Notes: a model not told the origin generated them from the sequence alone. A DNA stretch of 64,000 bases from Chryseobacterium cheonjiense (GCF_012927265.1 NZ_JABBGF010000004.1:217398-281397); one strand, 5' to 3'. Shown: positions 29,901 to 37,384, counted from the first letter of the stretch. Translations and numbers: made by a program.

Positions 29901-29964
29901 CTGGAGAAAACTAGGGGACTACAGTACAGGAAGTAACGGCAACATCAATATTTTCTGTAATTAA
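20908..29964 (+). CDS. Giant modular exported protein (seven LamG-like/DUF8202-like modules)
   Basis: A 3018-residue protein. A signal peptide ends at WTQAQ (about residue 20). Seven modules of about 415 residues follow. Each begins with PGGV...W(Y/F)KAD and W.(N/D)QS, a concanavalin/LamG-like jelly-roll pattern, and passes through R(V/I)(E/N)SYLS(L/I)KYG to IWNATTNTGYNNNIAGI. Each then has the highly conserved block DLSALVWGSDTGSTSFATS / RIWRVQETGTVG / TAMTLETLGG. The last about 90 residues differ and end in IIYDLSDNTMKVYTGTIWRK, a tail seen on other flavobacterial exported proteins. No type A T9SS domain is visible. Adhesin or matrix roles are inference. The ATG at 20908 is chosen because it starts the signal peptide. 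Confidence 0.88.
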   Translation: MKKILLIIYCLLFIVWTQAQSPGGVSSNLAGWYSADVSANATTWTDRSPAGNNLTGAGTPTFTNLLNFNRVATFNGSSQRFSLATTSASWPGTNTANTYYYVATPTGANASRSVFGKGTGTTATNGLHSGKGSTATTLVSGATPAGTVSKTLVWAQNVPEMIRTGFNGGTTGAHYISDNGTAETSAGSSNPSYAANSAFAIGSQNTAAGFWDGDVAEVIAYSGKHTAADFNRVESYLAMKYGITKASNYVNSAGTTIWTSGGGYDNNIAGIGRDDMGGSANNGLNQKQSQSQNSGLQPVIGNVNITDTNANNTNTFSTDLSALVLGSDTGSTSFATSFVFGGLNNRMARIWRVQETGTVGTVKVALPANQITANLSSLSLVVSVDATFDGSDTRTAMTLETLGGIQYYTATVDFTSGQFFTFASLVTAPGGVISGLNIWFDASTGTFSDNGITPSVNNGKVAQWNNRTNNPNFLSVNQSNATRQPDYKTGYVNFNPAIEFFGSSTANQESLIRNGLVSDLFTSNANSSFMLWRAATGVLSTTNYTNTANRYDFYASNTGQFGGNFISTTGTLSTWNITSFVINSTANLGSVNGGSPYSSISRSVDLNTAVTADFALGGRPDGQFFDTSYIPEFINYTRVLTNSELNRVNSYLSLKYGTTLGTASNLVNYTSSDGSTIFWTGNATYQNNIAGIVRDDASALNQKQSQSVNSGLQPVIGNVNITDTNANNTNTFSTDLSALVWGSDTGSTSFATSFVFGGLNNRMARIWRVQETGTVGTVKIALPTSQILGNLSSLSLVVSADATFDGTDARTAMTLETLGGVQYYTATVDFTSGQFFSFAAFITAPGGVLGSSLWLKADTGTNTTVNGSTITAWNDQSGNSRHVTQSNGNGSVLYNTVVGNTRFNFNPSLYFDTTTDALRSAAGVNIFNTNNQSATIFGVSDQDDFELLQVNHTSISAFGPGYAYDSPDIRSSGIFSYNNNISNSILLSPGNFGSNTTRISTISLIENAATSDQARFSYNGGVFSLSTGEYELGTDRFLIGGDGFTGGDNATSIGNVSEIIAYESQLSNVEMLRIQSYLSIKYGTTLNQAILQNYLASDGTTIYWNATTNTGYNNNIAGIARDDFSGLNQKQSQSVNTGIQPVIGNVNITDTNANNTNNFTADLSALVWGSDTGSTSFATSFVFGGLNNRMARIWRVQETGTVGNVKVAILASQITANVSSLNLVVSADATFDGTDTRTAMTLETLGGVQYYTATVDFTTGQFFTFASFVTAPGGVSGINLWYKADQGVTTSTGVSQWNNSAQNAYNLTQGTAANQPVYNTTTNIINFNPSMRFDGTNDNLQAANVPISEVASGSNPYASSHYIVYRGLSTTNGPLYVSATNTPSIWNVGSQTDGQVLITNRYISTSAVNVNETRLQAFDGTSNAASSYLNGLLMSSTLSASTGTSAANPFFSVGVTPGASNYANADIAEIVVYNTNQPVNRNRIESYLSLKYGITKSGDYQNSVSSIIWNATTNTGYNNNIAGIARDDASALNQKQSQSVNTGLQPVIGNVNIAATNAGNTNNFTADLSALVWGSDTGSTSFATSFIFGGLNNRMIRIWRVQETGTVGTVKIAIPASQVAGNISSLNLVTSADATFDGSDPRTAMTLETLGGVQYYTATVDFTSGQFFTFAAVATAPGGVLGTTSWFKSDADVTLNGSTVSAWKNQSANANLANLSQATASRQPSYSSNGWNFNPSITYDGNSDILESTFPSMLNVLNATNNEMFGALSVTGGSGARVYFQISDNGLINPRLSLENAIAHFPSTSGFITNTGLSQTSSLPSIINFSSGSGNLSYAINGNTPATGTFSGSITAGSVPRYMLGGYNSSGSYANFTSGNINEVITYDKTLTTTERQRVQSYLAVKYGQTLAHSYLNSSGTAIWDITTNTGYNNNITGIARDDFSGLNQKQSQSVNTGTQMVISNGNIAASNAANTNNFTADLSALVWGDNGLSLTYTTSVTNNIPSGLNFAYRMSRIWRVQETGTVGTTKVAMRSAAVANGENAYIIVSSSPTFASGNTWYPLTTTTTINGVAHYTADIDFTNGQYFTFAVKMIGPGGVPGSSLWVRADKAGTYSNNGTVNNWDDVSVNDNDVLQSTAANQPLYKDNINDNLNFNPVLSFDGTNDYMDATTFTINGSTNTLFSAVKPNVVNVTQDILGFGAVNSSSGGELRFNNAVLEYGQNNGTFVSIFSGSVLTAGTPLLFGSSMNNVANGTNLYYNNRTLTTGTIGQIPSAANLVSIGSRTLFPGRAFYFNGLIPEVAAFNSVLTATERQRVNSYLAIKYGMTLDQTSLTNYLASNAGIIWNATTNTGYNNNIAGIMRDDASGLTQKQSQSVNSGLQPVIGNVNIADTNANNTNNLSSDLSSLVWGSDTGSTSFATSFVFGGLTARMTRTWKVQETGAVGSVKVALPVSQVTGNISSLNLVVSADATFDGSDTRTAMTLETLGGVQYYTATVDFTTGQFFSFAAVATAPGGVFPALGVWLKADAGTSTTTNGSTLTSWTDQSSGSSFTNAAGTVLYQTSAGNSGFNFNPSLNFSTTSTALRSSNTLFPASPVSSATFFGVSNVNGSQLLSVNSNLETTAFSFYDYPSFSSNSLFARTNSSSGGLFAANNSLTGTISRISTGIMANGTSVTFSLNGGTATTVTGTYTTNTGAMTIGADTWSGGDDLTAVGNVPEVIAYIRQLTALEQLRVESYLAVKYGITKTGDYQNSAATVIWTNDASYQNNVFGILRDDVSALHQRISKSVNSGSVLTLSTDTNFTNANSTHAAIGTDLQSLVIGETTGAYTFTGTALTASGVTFSTTEAMAKRWKVQDTGGISCINLRFDATSLPALSGNERYYLIVSDDANFTSNVVYRAVTRTGNNIDVSVNFRDNNVSYFTLAKKDLGISGGDLTDVKSGISTIPSAAWKPTLPNTYLEINSNSKGLVVSRVASTAAIVNPIEGMIIYDLSDNTMKVYTGTIWRKLGDYSTGSNGNINIFCN
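20970..29680 (+). repeat. Seven in-frame tandem modules of about 1.25 kb
   Basis: The conserved halves fall at about 21700-22200, 22960-23455, 24225-24735, 25430-25950, 26680-27200, 27935-28445 and 29160-29680. Modules 1, 2, 3, 4 and 6 are close to identical over about 450 bp. Modules 5 and 7 are divergent. The intervening lectin-like halves differ much more. Boundaries are approximate, read by eye. Confidence 0.85.
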
Positions 29965-29980
29965 ACCATAATAACTAATT

Positions 29981-30006
29981 CGGGGCTGTACCTGGTTACA
30001 GCCCCG
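29981..30006 (+). other. 10-bp hairpin between the giant gene and its companion
   Basis: CGGGGCTGTA and TACAGCCCCG pair around a 6-nt loop, 16 bp after the giant-gene stop and 24 bp before the next ATG. It has no T-run, so it could be an RNA-stabilising or attenuating hairpin rather than a full terminator. Confidence 0.5.
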
Positions 30007-30029
30007 GATTTAACAAATTAAGAAAGAAG

Positions 30030-30518
30030 ATGAAAAATATAATAATATTAGCAACACTTGCTCTTGCCGGGTGGTTTCATGCCCAGGTGGCGATAGGAAA
30101 GACCACGCTCACCAACAGCTCAGTGGCGTTGGAATTCGGTACCGATGTAAGAGGGATCCGTCTTCCGGTGGTGACAGATGTATCCGCCATGACGGGAACC
30201 AACGGCAGTATGGTTTTCGATGCAGCCACGGGCAGCTTCAGGTTTTATGCCAATAATGTCTGGAGTACAGCCACTGCGGGAGGGCAGACCGGAGGAGCTC
30301 CAACGGGAGCAGATACCGGAAACGGAGTGATTATAGGCGCCAATTCCAGCAGTGCAACAGGCGCGTTGATTATAGAATCTTCAGATAAGGCTTTGGTATT
30401 ACCTAGAGCAGTTCTGATAGACCAGCGCACGATAACCGGCGTAAAAGGCCTCGCTATGTGGGATTCTGCCATGAAGGCGGTGGTGGTTTATGATGGTGCA
30501 AAATGGAACTATTACTAA
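30030..30518 (+). CDS. Small exported protein, companion of the giant protein
   Basis: A 162-residue protein with a signal peptide ending at WFHAQ (about residue 19) followed by VAIGKTTLTNSSVALEFG. It has two short repeats of the same idea: GSMVFDAATGSFRFYANNVW and GLAMWDSAMKAVVVYDGAKW. The second closely resembles the end of the giant protein (GMIIYDLSDNTMKVYTGTIW), so the two share a C-terminal module. I recognise no defined function. It begins 65 bp after the giant gene on the same strand and is followed by a terminator. Confidence 0.75.
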   Translation: MKNIIILATLALAGWFHAQVAIGKTTLTNSSVALEFGTDVRGIRLPVVTDVSAMTGTNGSMVFDAATGSFRFYANNVWSTATAGGQTGGAPTGADTGNGVIIGANSSSATGALIIESSDKALVLPRAVLIDQRTITGVKGLAMWDSAMKAVVVYDGAKWNYY

Positions 30519-30553
30519 AAAAACGCTCTTAGATTCAGACAATTGTAAATACC

Positions 30554-30571
30554 AAAGGGATATCCCTTTTT
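30554..30571 (+). terminator. Terminator after the 162-residue gene
   Basis: AAAGGG, ATAT and CCCTTTTT form a short hairpin with a U-run 35 bp after the stop. It may end the transcript that starts at the switch. Confidence 0.65.
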
Positions 30572-30640
30572 ACATGGAATTAAATAAATTAACATGTATT
30601 GATAATTAATTGTCATCTGTTATGAATTTAAACATACCTC

Positions 30641-30790
30641 TTACTTGCTACCAAGTAAAGCGTTCACTTCGGAGCAAGAAGGGTGGTTACTTGCCGGGAG
30701 TTTAAAAAGTCCCTGGTAATATGTCCGAACGAATTATAATAACACATTTGATCTTAAACACCAGATGAGCGGACATAGTCTGGTGTTTTT
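30641..30790 (+). other. Structured intergenic stretch, possible small RNA or leader
   Basis: This part of the 328-bp gap holds a 7-bp hairpin (TTACTTG 30641-30647 with CAAGTAA 30652-30658), a GGGA...TCCC pair near 30700, and a terminator-like hairpin at 30756-30790. ATGTCCG (30721-30727) is complementary to CGGACAT (30770-30776), which lies in the loop of that hairpin, so a pseudoknot or alternative fold is possible. No known riboswitch consensus was recognised and no good promoter was seen. Confidence 0.3.
30756..30790 (+). terminator. Hairpin with U-run upstream of the frameshifted gene
   Basis: AAACACCAGA pairs with TCTGGTGTTT (10 bp, 13-nt loop), followed by more T. It lies about 55 bp before the ATG at 30847, so it acts either on an RNA from the preceding gap or as an attenuator for the next gene. 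Confidence 0.6.
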
Positions 30791-30846
30791 AAAAAATACT
30801 AAATCTATATACACGATAATTATTACTTATCATAAAAATATATTCA

Positions 30847-31810
30847 ATGAAAAGCATAATTACAATGGCTGCCTGTTATTCAGTCTAACGGCTTATTCTC
30901 AAGTGGGGATCAACACAAATAATCCAAAAGCAAGTCTGGATATCTCCGCAAAAACTACAGACGGCAGCAAACCGGAAGGGCTTATTGCCCCTAGGTTAAC
31001 GGGTGACCAGATCCGGGCAGGCGATAACCAATACGGAACTGCGCAAAAAGGAGCTATTCTTTATGCCACCTCAGCGGTAACTTCACCAAGCACTAAAACT
31101 GCAAATATTACGGCAGAAGGGTATTACTTTTTTGATGGTACTTCATGGCAGAAAATTACCGGTGCAGCTTCTGCAGGAGATACGACCAATGATGCATGGA
31201 TTAATGATACCGCCAACTCAATGGTAAAGCTGGGAACGAAATCAGATGGGACGGCTAGAACTGCAGGAACGGATGTTGTTGTAAATGATGCCGGACAAAT
31301 GGGCTTAGGAACAAGTTCTCCAGCAAATAAACTAGATATAAATGGAGATGGTATAAATAATCCGGTAAGAATAAGAAATGTTTTAAGTGAAGCAATTAAT
31401 GAACAAAATTTTAACTTGGTATTAAATGCTAATGGAGAAATTAAAAAAAGTCAGAGATCAAGTACACCAATGTATTTTCAAAAATATATTCTTTCGAATG
31501 TAAATGCTGATTGGGTAGAGAATTATGATACAAAAATACCTAGTAACAAGTATACCCTAGTTGTTGTTGGGGCTAATTTTCCATATACACTAAGTGCGGC
31601 TGGAGGGACTACAATAGAAGCTTATATTTTAGGAGGTACTTGGCGATTAAGAGCTGATTTTTTGGTACAAGTACTAGTCCTTTTATCAACGGAACGTGGA
31701 CTATATCAACACTTATTCTAGATAATTCTCAGCTTACCATAAATGCTGATGTTTTACAAAACCTGGGCGGAAATAATTCTGGATCTGCTTCAGCTTCTCC
31801 GATTCCATAA
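30847..31810 (+). pseudogene. Frameshifted exported protein (VGINT/tail-fibre-like N-terminus)
   Basis: The body (QVGINTNNPKASLDIS..., EGLIAPRLTGDQI) is a common flavobacterial exported-protein start. It is interrupted twice. The signal peptide MKSIITMA starts in one frame at 30847, but its continuation CLLFSLTAYSQ is in another, so one base is missing near 30869. Near the end, after WRLRADF, a run of six T (31658-31663) shifts the frame; restoring one T yields GTSTSPFINGTWTISTLILD and a natural stop at 31810. The longest open frame (to 31721) therefore lacks both a signal peptide and its proper end. Either the gene is decayed, the runs are slippage switches, or the assembly has errors. It sits last in the switch-proximal gene set. 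Confidence 0.7.
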
Positions 31811-31928
31811 TAATAGTTTTTTACTATATTTTATAAAAGCTAATAAGTATATAATCTATTGTTTTGTAAAAGAATATCTTCGCAATTTTTCTATTGTGCA
31901 ATAAATATTAGCCAATATAAAATAAAGT

Positions 31929-31960
31929 AAGGCGACTTCACATCAAGGGGTCGCTTTTTA
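31929..31960 (+). terminator. Terminator after the frameshifted gene
   Basis: AAGGCGAC and GTCGCTTTTT form a GC-containing stem (one wobble pair) with a U-run, about 120 bp after the restored stop. The rest of 31811-32099 is AT-rich with no gene seen. Confidence 0.65.
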
Positions 31961-32052
31961 TTTAATATGCTATAACTTCGGTATTTATTCCTATCCAGAA
32001 TAACAGCTGAATAGCGAAATCAACGCTGTACGTTGTCAGTTATAAAAAAAGA

Positions 32053-32079
32053 AAAAGTCCCATAAAATAAGGGACTTTT
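32053..32079 (-). terminator. Terminator of porUV
   Basis: AAAAGTCCC and GGGACTTTT pair perfectly (9 bp, 9-nt loop) 21 bp after the porV stop. The minus strand continues with TTTCTTTTTTT. Confidence 0.75.
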
Positions 32080-32099
32080 GAATTTGTATGTAAAATTTC

Positions 32100-33263
32100 T
32101 TAATAATCTACATTTGACGTTTCTTCTCCAATATTCCAGGTAAGCCCGAAACGAAGGGTGTTGTCCAAAGCAGTATTGATTTTTGACATATTAATAAGGT
32201 AAGAGATGTCAAGACCGAAAGAACGGTATTTTAATCCGATACCTGCCGTAGCAAACTGTCTAGCTCCCTGCTCTTCACTTTCGTGGAAATAACCGGTTCT
32301 TACAGAGAATGCGTTGTCATACGAATATTCCAGCGCACCGCTGTACATGATGGAATTTTTATTTTTAAAAGATTTTCCGATACCGGCCATTACACCAACA
32401 TTCGGAACTTCGTAGATAGGCTGTCTTGTATTCGGGTCTGTTCCTACGAATTCTGAACCGGGAACTAAAATTTTGGAACCTTCAACGCTGATGCCTACTC
32501 TGTTCATGTCATCAAGATACATATCGTAACCAACCCCTAATCTTGCCATTGTCGGAAGATAGGATCTTGATTCTTCATTTCCGGTATAATCTAATTTAGG
32601 ACCTAGGTTCTGTACAGCAAAACCTGCATTCAGTTTCCCGTCCATATTTCCTAAACCTGAAAATCTCGGAGAAGTATAATATCCGGAAACATCTACTGCA
32701 AAACTGTTGGCTGGCTTCAGAGTAGTATCTGTATTGAATCCTCCGGCTAAGTCTGAACGGATGAATCTACCGGTAACAGCCATAGAGTAAGAATCCGAGA
32801 GTTTAAGTCCATACGCTACGTCTATTGAGAATTCGTTTGGCTTGGAAGTACCCAATGAAGTTACTTCGTTTCCTACTAACTGAGTAAGATCTACTTCACC
32901 CATATTGAAGTAATAAATACTTGCCGAAATGGTAGATCGCTCTTCCTGCCCTAAAAATTTATGGAACGCTCCATATAATAAAAACACATCATTGGTAAGT
33001 TTTCCCATGTATGGAGTGTAGTTTAATCCCACGGAAGAACTTGTTCTGCTGAAAGGATATTTTGCAGCATTCCAGAATTGAGAAAAAGCGTCAGGAGAGG
33101 TAACGACACCCTGGTCTCCCATACCTCCAGCTCTTGCATCTGGCGCGATTCTTAAGAAAGGAGCTCCGGTTAATACAGGTCTTACAAGGCTTAAATCCTG
33201 AGAGTAGCCTAAAAAGCCAGCACTTAACCCAATTCCTAAAAGCAGTTTAGTAGTTAAATTCAT
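32100..33263 (-). CDS. porV: T9SS outer-membrane shuttle protein PorV (LptO)
   Basis: PorV is an outer-membrane beta-barrel that, in known T9SS, carries substrates from the translocon to the PorU attachment complex. The 387 residues include a signal peptide ending at GYSQ and the family's opening LRIAPDARAGGMGDQGVVTSPDAFSQFWNAAKY. Alternating beta-strands run to the end (LRFGLTWNIGEE). The gene lies 60 bp downstream of porU on the same strand, as in Flavobacterium johnsoniae. The BspA-like proteins in this window carry tails it could recognise. Confidence 0.93.
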   Translation of the reverse strand: MNLTTKLLLGIGLSAGFLGYSQDLSLVRPVLTGAPFLRIAPDARAGGMGDQGVVTSPDAFSQFWNAAKYPFSRTSSSVGLNYTPYMGKLTNDVFLLYGAFHKFLGQEERSTISASIYYFNMGEVDLTQLVGNEVTSLGTSKPNEFSIDVAYGLKLSDSYSMAVTGRFIRSDLAGGFNTDTTLKPANSFAVDVSGYYTSPRFSGLGNMDGKLNAGFAVQNLGPKLDYTGNEESRSYLPTMARLGVGYDMYLDDMNRVGISVEGSKILVPGSEFVGTDPNTRQPIYEVPNVGVMAGIGKSFKNKNSIMYSGALEYSYDNAFSVRTGYFHESEEQGARQFATAGIGLKYRSFGLDISYLINMSKINTALDNTLRFGLTWNIGEETSNVDY

Positions 33264-33323
33264 ATGTTGTCTTTTATATATTATCAGTTTTTTGTTGATA
33301 TTATTATTGTTATTGTTTTAAAT

Positions 33324-36300
33324 TTATTTCAAAAGTACCATTTTTTCTACAGCTGTAGCACTTCCTTTGCATTTTTCTTGATTTTGACTTTTTGCAAATA
33401 TCTTAAAAATATACGTACCTTTTGCTACTGTGGCACCAAAATCATCTCTTCCGTCCCATTCAATAGCCTGACGTGGCGTTCTAAAGCCCTGTAGGAAGGG
33501 TTCTGCTACCACAGGCTGGGATAAAGTTCTTACCAGTTTTCCGGTAATGGTATAAATCTGAACATTCACATCCAAAATATCATCACAATTATGCTCAAAC
33601 TGAATATACGTCTTATTGGTAAAAGGATTTGGCCAGTTTAACGGTCTGTTGATCACCAGGTGCTGGTCGGCTTCATCCTTAACTTCAAAATTTAACGTTG
33701 CAGTTGTAGAATTATTGTTTATATCCCAAACTTTAAATGTCAATTGATGCTGTCCTATTGAAAGGTTCCTGAAAGGGTAGGTGACGTTCCCCTTTTGGTA
33801 GTCTGCCAGACTCGGGTTCAGGCAGCCGTTTCCTTCTCCGGAAGCAAAAAAGTCATTCAGTACAACGGTATTGATAATTTGGCCGTCCAAATATACAGTA
33901 ATATCGTGACCGATACCAGATCCCGTAGAATTTATTCCTGTATCATCCGTAATACATGCGAGCAGCATCGGATTTTGATCTGTAATCCCTCCTTCTGCAA
34001 AATTGGTATTATTCATATACAATTTTACTTTTGGAGGTTCATTATCATTGATTCCGTTTGGATTAATATCTCCCACCTGAACTGACTGATTATTGAATAC
34101 GTCACTCGCTTTATTATCTGCGTAGCCTAAAATTCTTCCTTGTCCCACAGCATAATTAATATCTTTCGGTACGTAAAATTCTACCGTGAATACGCCGTTT
34201 ACGGCAGTTCCCGAAGCTTTTACAATAGCACTTCCTTCTTCTGTATATTGTAGAACAGGAGTAAGTACTCCGTCATTATTTAATGTGGTCTTATTTAATC
34301 TTTTGTCAAAAATATTGATGACAACTCGTCCGTTGAAATTCGTATTAGTCGTTCCGTTCGGATTATTAATGTGTCCTTTTACTTTTACGAAATCCAAACC
34401 TCTGATAAGTCCCGGAACCGGTGTTTCTATATTATCAATGACCAATAATCGTTTTGGTCTGCTGAGTTTCATAGCCGGGTCTCCTAGAAAGTTAACTTTC
34501 AGGTGGTCTGTTGCAGCACCTTTTTGCTTTTTGGCATTGAGATGGGCAACTCCCAGTGTTAGAAAATCATCATTATTCAGTTTAAAAATATTCTGAGTGT
34601 ACAGATTCGTAAAATCTACGCCGTATCCTACATCAATAGCACGGCTTGAAGTAATCATGGTTGCAGGCCCGCCTTGTTTCATCTTAAGGAACTGCTCACC
34701 GGCAGAAGCGGTTTCCGGCTCATCCCAAAGGGTAAATTCGCAGGTAATAGTCGATACAAAAGGGAATCTGCTGTATACATTAGAAAAATTATTGGCATTC
34801 TGAACTTCAGATAATGTTAAAACTCTTTCCTGAGCCCATCCGTTGATTCCTCCATGCCCAAAATAAAACATATACAAGCTATTTCCGATATCATTCGAAA
34901 TGGCCTGGTTTACCTGAGGGTATCTTTGTCCACCCGCTGTACTCTGTGCCTGAAAAGCATCCAGGTACAATTTTCTCACATTGTACTCTTTAAGGACTGA
35001 GGTCGGCTGTTCAAAAACAGTGGCCAAAGAATTATTCATTACCGTATGGAAAGGTGTTCCGCCATCATTATCATCATCTACAATGAAATCAAGCTTCATT
35101 TTCCATTCTCCGAATGGCGTTGACTGTCCCGATAAACTGTTGTAGTAGGCCAGCGTTTTGTCCATCATATTTGCTGCTTCCGTCACATTGGCGGCAGGAA
35201 GTCTCCCTACTGGCAGGTCCGGAAGGTTATTGGTAATAAATTCTGTTGTCTGAGGCTTTGTCATCACAATATAATCGTCTGTCACGAAAGATCTTATCAC
35301 ATCAGAAGATTCCTCACTCTGATAACTTACCACGACATTGGAATTGTTGGAGATCCTGTTTTTAAAATCATAAGATGTATCTCCTAAAATGAATACATAT
35401 TTTAATGTGCCTAAAGGAGTATTCAGTTTTGTTACAAAGTCTCTGATTGCCGTAAGATCTCTGCTTCCGCTTCCGAATTCATTGAATATCTTATCTGTAT
35501 CTACAATCTGTACATTATAATTGTTTGTTGTCTGATGGTAATTGGCCAGTCTCTGGGCCTGCCCCATCATTTCCGGAACTGTAATGATCAGGTAATCCAA
35601 ATTTTGAAGTGCCGAAAGATTCTGGTTATTAATACGACCAACGAACTGCGGTGCATAGGCAGCATCAGCTTTAAAGGCTACAAATTCATTATTAAAACTC
35701 TGATCTGCTGTTGTGTATGCAAAATTGAATGTTGTATTTCCCGTCGCCTTATTTACTCTTCTGTTAGCATTCGTAATGTCGGTAACGTCCCAGACCTGTT
35801 CCGCAGAAGCGGCATTAGATAAACTGAAACCATATGTAGTATTGCTTCCGCTGACCAATGAAAAATCTCTGAAATTCATCTGTGTTCCATTGAAGCTCAG
35901 GTTATCTTTATACTGTACCTCCAGATAATCTACATAAAAGTTTCCGTTGGGATTAACCGTAATATTAGGTTTTAAATTGAATGTAATCTGGTTTCCGCTC
36001 AATCCAGAAATAGTCCCTGAATATCTCAGCGGGAAAAACTCATTGGTTCCACCAGAATTTGCAGCAGGAATAACGGTTGTTGAAGGATTTAGGGTATTAA
36101 TATCAAATGACATGCTGTTTTGCTGCGATTTGTAGCCGATTACCTGTACTCTGTACCGTATCACATCACCACCCTGAACGGCTGATGCTGTAGTAAAAGT
36201 CACCGCCTTATCAGTAGTAAACGGGGTTTCTTCCACCCACAATCTTCCTACTTTCATCAGATTTTTCTGGTCTTTATTAATGACCTGGTAGTTATCAAAC

Positions 36301-37220
36301 CTTGTAATGAGTGGGGTAGCAGGCAGATTAACATCTACCGTGGAAACTCTTTTCCCGGGACCTTTATCAAAATTGATATAATAATAAGAAAAATCCTCAT
36401 AAATATTTTTTACATTTTCGCTTCTGTCGCTTCTGGTATCGGTTCTTTTAAATCCGTTTCCGTTGGAGGTGTTGTAAAGATTGTATCCATCCGGACCCTG
36501 AGCATAAAACAGGGCATAATCATTATCATTCCACACACCGTCATCTTCGCCAACCACCTGGATTGCATTTTCCTGAAGCGCGCTATATTTTACATCCTGA
36601 TTAAATTCAGGAAGCATGATGCCTCCGTTTCCGTAGATTCTGAAGTTTTTAGGATTTACAGACGAAGGATTGATCCCGTTGTCCTGTAAAAATTGTTTTG
36701 TAATCTTGAAAATACCGGATTTGTCAACTTTGATTTTGTAAAAATTTCCCGTTGATAGAGGGTTGGCTGTTGTTCCTACCTTTAACGCACTTCCAAAACT
36801 GTTGGGTGCACTGGTTTCCGAAATTTCAAATGAAGAAAGTCTCTGTACCTGTCCTTTCTCTCTTTTAAATAAAGCTATATTAATGCCGGCATAACGCTCT
36901 CCTTCCAGATTGTAATACGTAACATCTTTAATTTCATAATCCGGAAGAAGATCTTTGCTTAATTCAAATAAATCTTTTCCGGAGATGTTTTCCCATACGG
37001 GATTAGAAACTTTTAACTGCTTTTCGCCAACCTGTTGTTTGGTTGTTATAAAAATGTTATTTTGGCTGAATGAAAATCCCTGATTTTTAAAATTGGGAAG
37101 ATTAAGTTTTGTATCACCATAATCCCGGATCTTAGAGCCGTCCCATTCTATGGAAATTCTCTGGGCCCAGAGTGTCGATACAAAGCTTAATAAAAATAAA
37201 AGAGAAATTTTTTGTTTCAT
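33324..37220 (-). CDS. porU: T9SS C-terminal signal peptidase PorU
   Basis: PorU is the surface protease that removes C-terminal sorting domains from T9SS cargo. The 1298 residues start with a signal peptide ending at LWAQ. An N-terminal beta-rich part precedes a gingipain-like C25 domain (about 560-930). Within it the catalytic His is in FYFGHGGINGW (789) and the catalytic Cys in STITCEFTLW (827). The C-terminus has a FlgD-like beta-sandwich with its own sorting-type end (WPNPFTNKTYIQFEH ... KGTYIFKIFA). It is divergent from gldJ, an arrangement known from gliding flavobacteria. Confidence 0.94.
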   Translation of the reverse strand: MKQKISLLFLLSFVSTLWAQRISIEWDGSKIRDYGDTKLNLPNFKNQGFSFSQNNIFITTKQQVGEKQLKVSNPVWENISGKDLFELSKDLLPDYEIKDVTYYNLEGERYAGINIALFKREKGQVQRLSSFEISETSAPNSFGSALKVGTTANPLSTGNFYKIKVDKSGIFKITKQFLQDNGINPSSVNPKNFRIYGNGGIMLPEFNQDVKYSALQENAIQVVGEDDGVWNDNDYALFYAQGPDGYNLYNTSNGNGFKRTDTRSDRSENVKNIYEDFSYYYINFDKGPGKRVSTVDVNLPATPLITRFDNYQVINKDQKNLMKVGRLWVEETPFTTDKAVTFTTASAVQGGDVIRYRVQVIGYKSQQNSMSFDINTLNPSTTVIPAANSGGTNEFFPLRYSGTISGLSGNQITFNLKPNITVNPNGNFYVDYLEVQYKDNLSFNGTQMNFRDFSLVSGSNTTYGFSLSNAASAEQVWDVTDITNANRRVNKATGNTTFNFAYTTADQSFNNEFVAFKADAAYAPQFVGRINNQNLSALQNLDYLIITVPEMMGQAQRLANYHQTTNNYNVQIVDTDKIFNEFGSGSRDLTAIRDFVTKLNTPLGTLKYVFILGDTSYDFKNRISNNSNVVVSYQSEESSDVIRSFVTDDYIVMTKPQTTEFITNNLPDLPVGRLPAANVTEAANMMDKTLAYYNSLSGQSTPFGEWKMKLDFIVDDDNDGGTPFHTVMNNSLATVFEQPTSVLKEYNVRKLYLDAFQAQSTAGGQRYPQVNQAISNDIGNSLYMFYFGHGGINGWAQERVLTLSEVQNANNFSNVYSRFPFVSTITCEFTLWDEPETASAGEQFLKMKQGGPATMITSSRAIDVGYGVDFTNLYTQNIFKLNNDDFLTLGVAHLNAKKQKGAATDHLKVNFLGDPAMKLSRPKRLLVIDNIETPVPGLIRGLDFVKVKGHINNPNGTTNTNFNGRVVINIFDKRLNKTTLNNDGVLTPVLQYTEEGSAIVKASGTAVNGVFTVEFYVPKDINYAVGQGRILGYADNKASDVFNNQSVQVGDINPNGINDNEPPKVKLYMNNTNFAEGGITDQNPMLLACITDDTGINSTGSGIGHDITVYLDGQIINTVVLNDFFASGEGNGCLNPSLADYQKGNVTYPFRNLSIGQHQLTFKVWDINNNSTTATLNFEVKDEADQHLVINRPLNWPNPFTNKTYIQFEHNCDDILDVNVQIYTITGKLVRTLSQPVVAEPFLQGFRTPRQAIEWDGRDDFGATVAKGTYIFKIFAKSQNQEKCKGSATAVEKMVLLK

Positions 37221-37384
37221 ATTTATTATTGAAATTTCTGAATTACAAAATAAATGAAAATTTTATAATTAAATTGTGATACAATAAAATTAATTTGTTA
37301 ACGTTTTTCAAAAAAATCAACTCTTTACTTGATTTATTGAATAATTTATTTTTTCTTTGTACTTTGAAAATATTTATATCGACT

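Noticed and set aside
30641..30790. Known riboswitch or T-box
   Set aside because: None of the conserved motifs I know is present, and the downstream gene gives no metabolic clue.
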